From positions 25,389 to 89,388 of the forward strand of contig NZ_QUDO01000013.1 of assembly GCF_003477525.1 (NCBI RefSeq): a stretch of 64,000 nucleotides of DNA. Reading direction: 5' to 3'. This document shows, piece by piece, positions 60,588-64,000 of this stretch (the first letter of the stretch is position 1; every line of letters begins with the position of its first letter). The DNA comes from Ruminococcus sp. AF41-9 (GTDB lineage Bacteria; Bacillota; Clostridia; Lachnospirales; Lachnospiraceae). The position numbers and the translations under genes were made by a program. The notes under the pieces were generated by a model. It worked only from the letters and a program-made list of their open reading frames with translations, ran no database searches and had not been told where the DNA came from.

Positions 60588-61652
60588 ATGGTTAGAGAAA
60601 GGCCCTACCTGGAACGGCTCATTAAAGCAGGACTTTATCATCTGGCAGAGGACATTATGGATAATAAAGCACAGATCTATTGTGAAGATTCCGGAGACCT
60701 TGGAAAAGCACTGGGAATTGACAGGTTCCGCTTAAAAAGGCTGCGTACAAACAATGGGGGAGAGATTTTTCTTCAATGGCTATTACTTGAAAAAGCCCAA
60801 AACAAGCTGATCCGTGACGATGTGATTTCGTGGATGTGCCGGGAAAAGCTTAAACCAGCGGATCTTATGTTCATTATGGATCGTATGGCCCCTTTACAGA
60901 TCAAAAATTATCTGGAAAAGCAGGCAGCAGAAAGTGGGGAATCCGTGAAAGACCTGATCAAAACATGGAAGGATTATCTCAATATGGCAATTCGGGTCGG
61001 AGTGAATGTGCAGGATTCTGTTATCTACCGTGCACGAAAGCTCATGCAGAGACATAATGAAATGATAAAAGAGATAGAAGCAAAAGATTTGATTTTAAAA
61101 GCCGGAGAGCTGAAAAAGAAGTATCCGGGTCTGAATCGTATATGCAGGGATTTGAAAAAATATGAATATGCGGACAAAGAGTATCAGATCGTTGTGCCGG
61201 AAAAAGTGGATGACATTTTGTATGAAGCAAAACTGATGCATCACTGCGTAAATAATACAGAAACCTATTATGAACGAATGAGCCAGCAGGAATCCTATAT
61301 CCTGTTTTTGAGAAAGGCAGAACAACCAACGGAGGCATACTATACGCTTGAAGTGGAACCGGATGGAACCATAAGGCAGACACGCACTTTTTATAACCAG
61401 CAGAATGAAGATATTGAGCTTGCAAGGGATTTTCTTATAAAATGGCAGAAACAATTAAAAAAGAAACTGGCAAAAGAAGATTATAAACTGGCTGTAAAAA
61501 GTCAGAGTCTTAGGAAAAAAGAGATTGACGAGCTCCGCAGCAAAGGCGTTCGTGTAAATGGTGTTGGGTATTGCAACAAATTGCTTGCTGAAATTCTGGA
61601 GGAAGATTTAATGGAGGCAGGGAATCGGGAACTGGAAGAACAGGCCGCATAA
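60588..61652 (+). CDS. PcfJ-like protein (2), C-terminal part (frameshifted)
   Basis: A 354-residue frame with the conserved core: LMHHCVNNTETYYERMSQQE, SYILFLRKAEQPTEAYYTLE, TIRQTRTFYNQQNEDIE. Its ATG has no ribosome binding site, as expected for the back half of a split gene. The C-terminal end (NKLLAEILEEDLMEAGNREL) matches that of PcfJ (1). Lysine-rich helices surround the core. Native product together with 59464-60567. Confidence 0.75.
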   Translation: MVRERPYLERLIKAGLYHLAEDIMDNKAQIYCEDSGDLGKALGIDRFRLKRLRTNNGGEIFLQWLLLEKAQNKLIRDDVISWMCREKLKPADLMFIMDRMAPLQIKNYLEKQAAESGESVKDLIKTWKDYLNMAIRVGVNVQDSVIYRARKLMQRHNEMIKEIEAKDLILKAGELKKKYPGLNRICRDLKKYEYADKEYQIVVPEKVDDILYEAKLMHHCVNNTETYYERMSQQESYILFLRKAEQPTEAYYTLEVEPDGTIRQTRTFYNQQNEDIELARDFLIKWQKQLKKKLAKEDYKLAVKSQSLRKKEIDELRSKGVRVNGVGYCNKLLAEILEEDLMEAGNRELEEQAA

Positions 61653-61810
61653 TAGCAGATTGATATATCACAAAAGTAACTTCAAAAGTAAAAATGAAAT
61701 TCCTGTGAAAGTTTGGGGATATTTACAGAAACAGCTCTGAAATTCTCTTTTATTTAAGTATAAGGGATTTTATGGAATTCCTTAAATATACTCGAAACGG
61801 AGGATGAGCT

Positions 61811-61918
61811 TTGGAGGAAAAATTAAAGTTGCTTTGGCTGATATTGATCTTTGTTGATTTTGGGCTTATGTTTGTTTCATTTCCAATCTTGATTTATGTG
61901 ATTTTTTGTATGACATGA
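61811..61918 (+). CDS. Short hydrophobic peptide (single membrane helix)
   Basis: A 35-residue frame from TTG 61811 with CGGAGG 8 bases upstream. After a short charged start (LEEKLKL) it is one transmembrane helix (LWLILIFVDFGLMFVSFPIL). It is followed by a large hairpin at 61934-61977. Size and form recall type I toxin peptides or small membrane regulators; no antitoxin RNA can be proved. An overlapping 17-codon ATG frame at 61804 is the alternative. Confidence 0.4.
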   Translation: MEEKLKLLWLILIFVDFGLMFVSFPILIYVIFCMT

Positions 61919-61933
61919 ATACAAAAAGCCTTC

Positions 61934-61977
61934 TGTAAGTGCCCTTTTCCGGTGAAAAGACCGGAGGGGCATTTACA
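61934..61977 (+). other. Long stable hairpin after the short peptide
   Basis: TGTAAGTGCCC pairs with GGGGCATTTACA, inner stem TCCGGT/ACCGGA. No T tract follows. It may stabilise the mRNA end or be a factor-binding RNA. Other parts of 61,653-62,060 have no supported gene. Confidence 0.6.
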
Positions 61978-62060
61978 TGTATGCAACAGTTTATGTATGT
62001 ATTCGCAGGAATACGAGTAAAATACTACGCAGCTGCTACTGTTTAAAGCCTGTAGTGAAA

Positions 62061-62089
62061 TTGACATTAAATATCTGGAATGATACGAT
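62061..62089 (+). promoter_or_regulatory. Promoter P3 of the CC-repeat gene
   Basis: TTGACA (62061-62066), 17 bases, TACGAT (62084-62089). Confidence 0.7.
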
Positions 62090-62187
62090 AAAATTGAACA
62101 TTTTGCAAGGCAGATTGCATAAAATTTTATTCTGATACGAGGTCAGAATTTTATACTTTATACCGCGTCTGCGGATCAACCGATAAA

Positions 62188-62229
62188 GACACAAAAAGAG
62201 TAAAATGGACTCTTGGAGTGTCTTTTTTT
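62188..62229 (+). terminator. Leader terminator upstream of the CC-repeat gene (L3)
   Basis: GACACaaaaAGAGT pairs with ACTCTtggaGTGTC, then seven T and GTT, as in L1 and L2. A small CCGC-gtct-GCGG hairpin (62163-62174) and an AT-rich dyad precede it. The leader between P3 and the gene is therefore an attenuator, although its upper part is not alike in sequence to L1 and L2. Confidence 0.65.
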
Positions 62230-62292
62230 GTTTGGCAAAATGTTTTGACATGTATCAGATCCAATCACGCCAAAAGGAGGAAAGAAGTTTTT

Positions 62293-63852
62293 ATGCCACG
62301 TAAAATCAGATCAAACTATAGGGAGAAATTCAAATTTGTATATAATGGAAAGACTTTTGAAAGTAAACGTCAATGTTGCAAAGTTTATGGAATATGTTAC
62401 CGTAGTGTAATGTCGTACCAGAATCAATATAAATGCAATACTGAAGAAGCAATTACACATTTTATTGAATTGAAAAAAAATAAAGAGATCATATTCCGAA
62501 ATCGAAAATGGGCCAGCATTAAGACCTGCTGCGAATTTTATGATTTAAACGAAGATTCTGTCAAGACCGATATATGGAATCGAAAATGCACACCACAGGA
62601 AGCGATTGAACGGGCAATAGAATGGAAAAAAGCACATGAAATCACATATCATGGTGTGAAATACCCATCACTGCCTCAATGTTGTGAAGACCTGGGAATA
62701 AATCCTATATCAGTACGTTTGTATATGGAAAAAAATGGGGTTTCTTCTACACGTGCGATTACACATTATATCAAGTCTAAAGAGAAAAGAGCCTTTGAAT
62801 TCCGTGGAAAAGAATACAAAAATTTTACGGAATGTTGTCTTGCGTATGGATTAAAGCCAAAGTCAGTAAGTTCAGCAGTATTTAAAGCGAAACGTCCTCA
62901 CGCGGATGTTATGGAAGAAATTATCTCTCATATGGAAGGTTGTATGCCAAAAGAAGTAACGAAAAAAGAAGAGATTCCTGAAAATCAGGTGATGTCTAAA
63001 GAAAGGCATCGTGCGAAAGAGGCTTTTTTTTATGAGGGAAATAAATATATCTCACTTGGACAATGTTGTGAATTCTATGGAATTAATGAATCTAGTGTAC
63101 GCAGTAGAGCTTGGCGAAAAAAGTGTACATGGGAAGAAGCTGTGAAATATTATATTCAAAAAAAGGAAACAGAAACACCGAAAATGCAATTCTTTTATAA
63201 AGGGAAAAAGTATAAAAGTGTTTCAGCATGTTGTGCTGAATACGGCGTTAATGCTTCCAGTGTGCGTAACCGTGCCAAAACAACAGAATGCAGCATTGAA
63301 GAATCTTTGGATCATTTCATAAAGAAAGCCAGAATGGAAATACAGCCGTCGGTATTTATTTTTAGAGACAAAACCTATAGGTCTTTGGAAGAATGCTGTC
63401 TGGAATATGGAGTCAACGCTGACAGTGTATCTTCAAGAAAATATAGATTGAATTGTACTATGGAAGAATCATTGGAGCATTTTATTGAAAATAAAGATAT
63501 GATTGCCGAAAGAATACAAAAATTTACATTTAAAGGAATAGAATATCGAAGTCTCCGGGCATGTTGTCAAAAATATGGTATTGATGATATATGTGTGAGA
63601 CAAAGAGCACGAGATAAGAATTGTTCTCTTGAAGAATCGTTTACACATTTTATGACGAGAAAAAGGAAAAAAATGTTAAGTAACCCGGAATTTGAATATC
63701 ATGGAACTGTTTATCCATCGCTTAAAGTATGCTGTGAGGAATTAGGAATAAATAAAAGCAGTGTAATAAGTCGAAGCCATAGGGCCGGATGCAGTTTACA
63801 GGAAGCAGTGGAGTATTATGTCAGCCAACAGGAACGTAGAACATTGGATTAA
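62293..63852 (+). CDS. Protein of nine CC-containing HTH-like repeats
   Basis: 519 residues from ATG 62293 (AAAGGAGGAAAG upstream; the earlier open start crosses the leader). Nine units of about 50-57 residues follow one consensus: F.Y.G..Y.SL..CC..YGIN..SV..R...CS.EEA..HFI. Examples: KYKSVSACCAEYGVNASSVR and EYRSLRACCQKYGIDDICVR. The pattern 'SLxxCCxxYGINxxSVxxR' looks like a helix-turn-helix, similar in kind to nuclease-associated modular (NUMOD/IENR) DNA-binding repeats. The Cys pair is kept in all units. Highly basic overall. Probably reads nucleic acid module by module; no catalytic domain is attached. Confidence 0.75.
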   Translation: MPRKIRSNYREKFKFVYNGKTFESKRQCCKVYGICYRSVMSYQNQYKCNTEEAITHFIELKKNKEIIFRNRKWASIKTCCEFYDLNEDSVKTDIWNRKCTPQEAIERAIEWKKAHEITYHGVKYPSLPQCCEDLGINPISVRLYMEKNGVSSTRAITHYIKSKEKRAFEFRGKEYKNFTECCLAYGLKPKSVSSAVFKAKRPHADVMEEIISHMEGCMPKEVTKKEEIPENQVMSKERHRAKEAFFYEGNKYISLGQCCEFYGINESSVRSRAWRKKCTWEEAVKYYIQKKETETPKMQFFYKGKKYKSVSACCAEYGVNASSVRNRAKTTECSIEESLDHFIKKARMEIQPSVFIFRDKTYRSLEECCLEYGVNADSVSSRKYRLNCTMEESLEHFIENKDMIAERIQKFTFKGIEYRSLRACCQKYGIDDICVRQRARDKNCSLEESFTHFMTRKRKKMLSNPEFEYHGTVYPSLKVCCEELGINKSSVISRSHRAGCSLQEAVEYYVSQQERRTLD

Positions 63853-63856
63853 TCTA

Positions 63857-63880
63857 TAAGGCCAGCAGGCAGCCTTTTTT
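63857..63880 (+). terminator. Terminator of the CC-repeat gene
   Basis: AAGGC (63859-63863) pairs with GCCTT (63872-63876), followed by TTTTT. It is 8 bases after the stop. Confidence 0.65.
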
Positions 63881-63900
63881 AGAATTTATATTAGGTAATT

Positions 63901-63963
63901 GCGAAACTCGCGGTGCTCGTTCGCAACCTTGAACCAAAACAAGGAAGAATTCGCGAAGAGCAC
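63901..63963. repeat. Imperfect inverted repeat at the window end
   Basis: GTGCTCGTTCGC (63913-63924) is nearly the reverse complement of GCGAAGAGCAC (63953-63963). An inner CCTTG/CAAGG pairing is also possible. Beyond it nothing can be judged. Confidence 0.45.
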
Positions 63964-64000
63964 GACTTGTGGAATGAAAAATGGATAATCGGACATTTTA

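Larger units (their letters stand above)
54374..63880 (+). mobile_element. Resident element, operon 2 and CC-repeat gene
   Basis: A second plus-strand block in the same style as 16,167-30,159 and headed by a related promoter and leader. It carries PcfK-like and PcfJ-like genes common to Firmicute conjugative plasmids and ICEs. Confidence 0.55.

Noticed and set aside
62293-63852. CRISPR-like or DNA-level tandem repeat
   Set aside because: The repeats are only at protein level, about 160 bases apart and divergent in DNA, without spacers.

Overview
The window looks like a Lachnospiraceae-type Clostridia (gut Firmicute) accessory region. The grounds are strong AGGAGG-like ribosome binding sites, frequent TTG and GTG starts, Tn1549/CTn-type conjugation genes, PcfJ/PcfK-type proteins, VanR/VanS-like regulators and intrinsic terminators throughout. 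No rRNA, tRNA, CRISPR array or housekeeping gene was seen, so nearly everything here is mobile or cargo DNA.

Layout. (1) About 1-13,240, minus strand, GC-richer: the conjugation module of a Tn1549-like integrative conjugative element. Transcription runs from a replication initiator through PcfB, VirD4, pilin-like Maff2, VirB6-like, PrgI, VirB4, a DNA methyltransferase, a cell-wall hydrolase (frameshifted), DUF4315 and DUF4366 proteins to topoisomerase III, which leaves the window. (2) 13,393-16,034, plus strand, AT-rich: a three-gene cassette of a zinc metallopeptidase, an unknown protein and a TIR-domain protein, probably anti-phage defence. (3) 16,167-30,159, plus strand: first operon of a second, resident element (SSB, RecD2 helicase, MoxR-like AAA, HExxH-vWA protein, several unknowns). 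(4) 30,293-36,721: an Rpn-type PD-(D/E)XK gene, then an MBL-fold hydrolase and a 1190-residue trypsin-like protein, then a duplicated 3' fragment of the Rpn gene. (5) 37,403-42,017: a two-component system with a three-gene ABC transporter. (6) 42,398-54,182: a Tn1549-like remnant with two divergent sensor-regulator operons. One is VanRS-like with VanR boxes in front of an adaptor/ABC/lipoprotein/D,D-carboxypeptidase operon. The segment ends in an N-terminally truncated integrase. (7) 54,374-63,880: second operon of the resident element (PcfK-like, two PcfJ-like paralogues, small proteins), then a separately promoted protein made of nine CC-containing repeats.

The two resident-element operons start with nearly the same promoter and a related structured leader RNA ending in an intrinsic terminator. 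Several of their internal intergenic gaps also hold terminators. This suggests shared control by attenuation or antitermination. The blocks in between (30-54 kb) read as cargo placed between these two operons, with a defence cassette on the outer side.

Four genes (cell-wall hydrolase, ssb, AAA ATPase, second PcfJ) are each restored to full family layout by adding back one base. Either the element is decaying or the assembly has uncorrected indels. Family names come from recognition of motifs and gene order; no database search was run.
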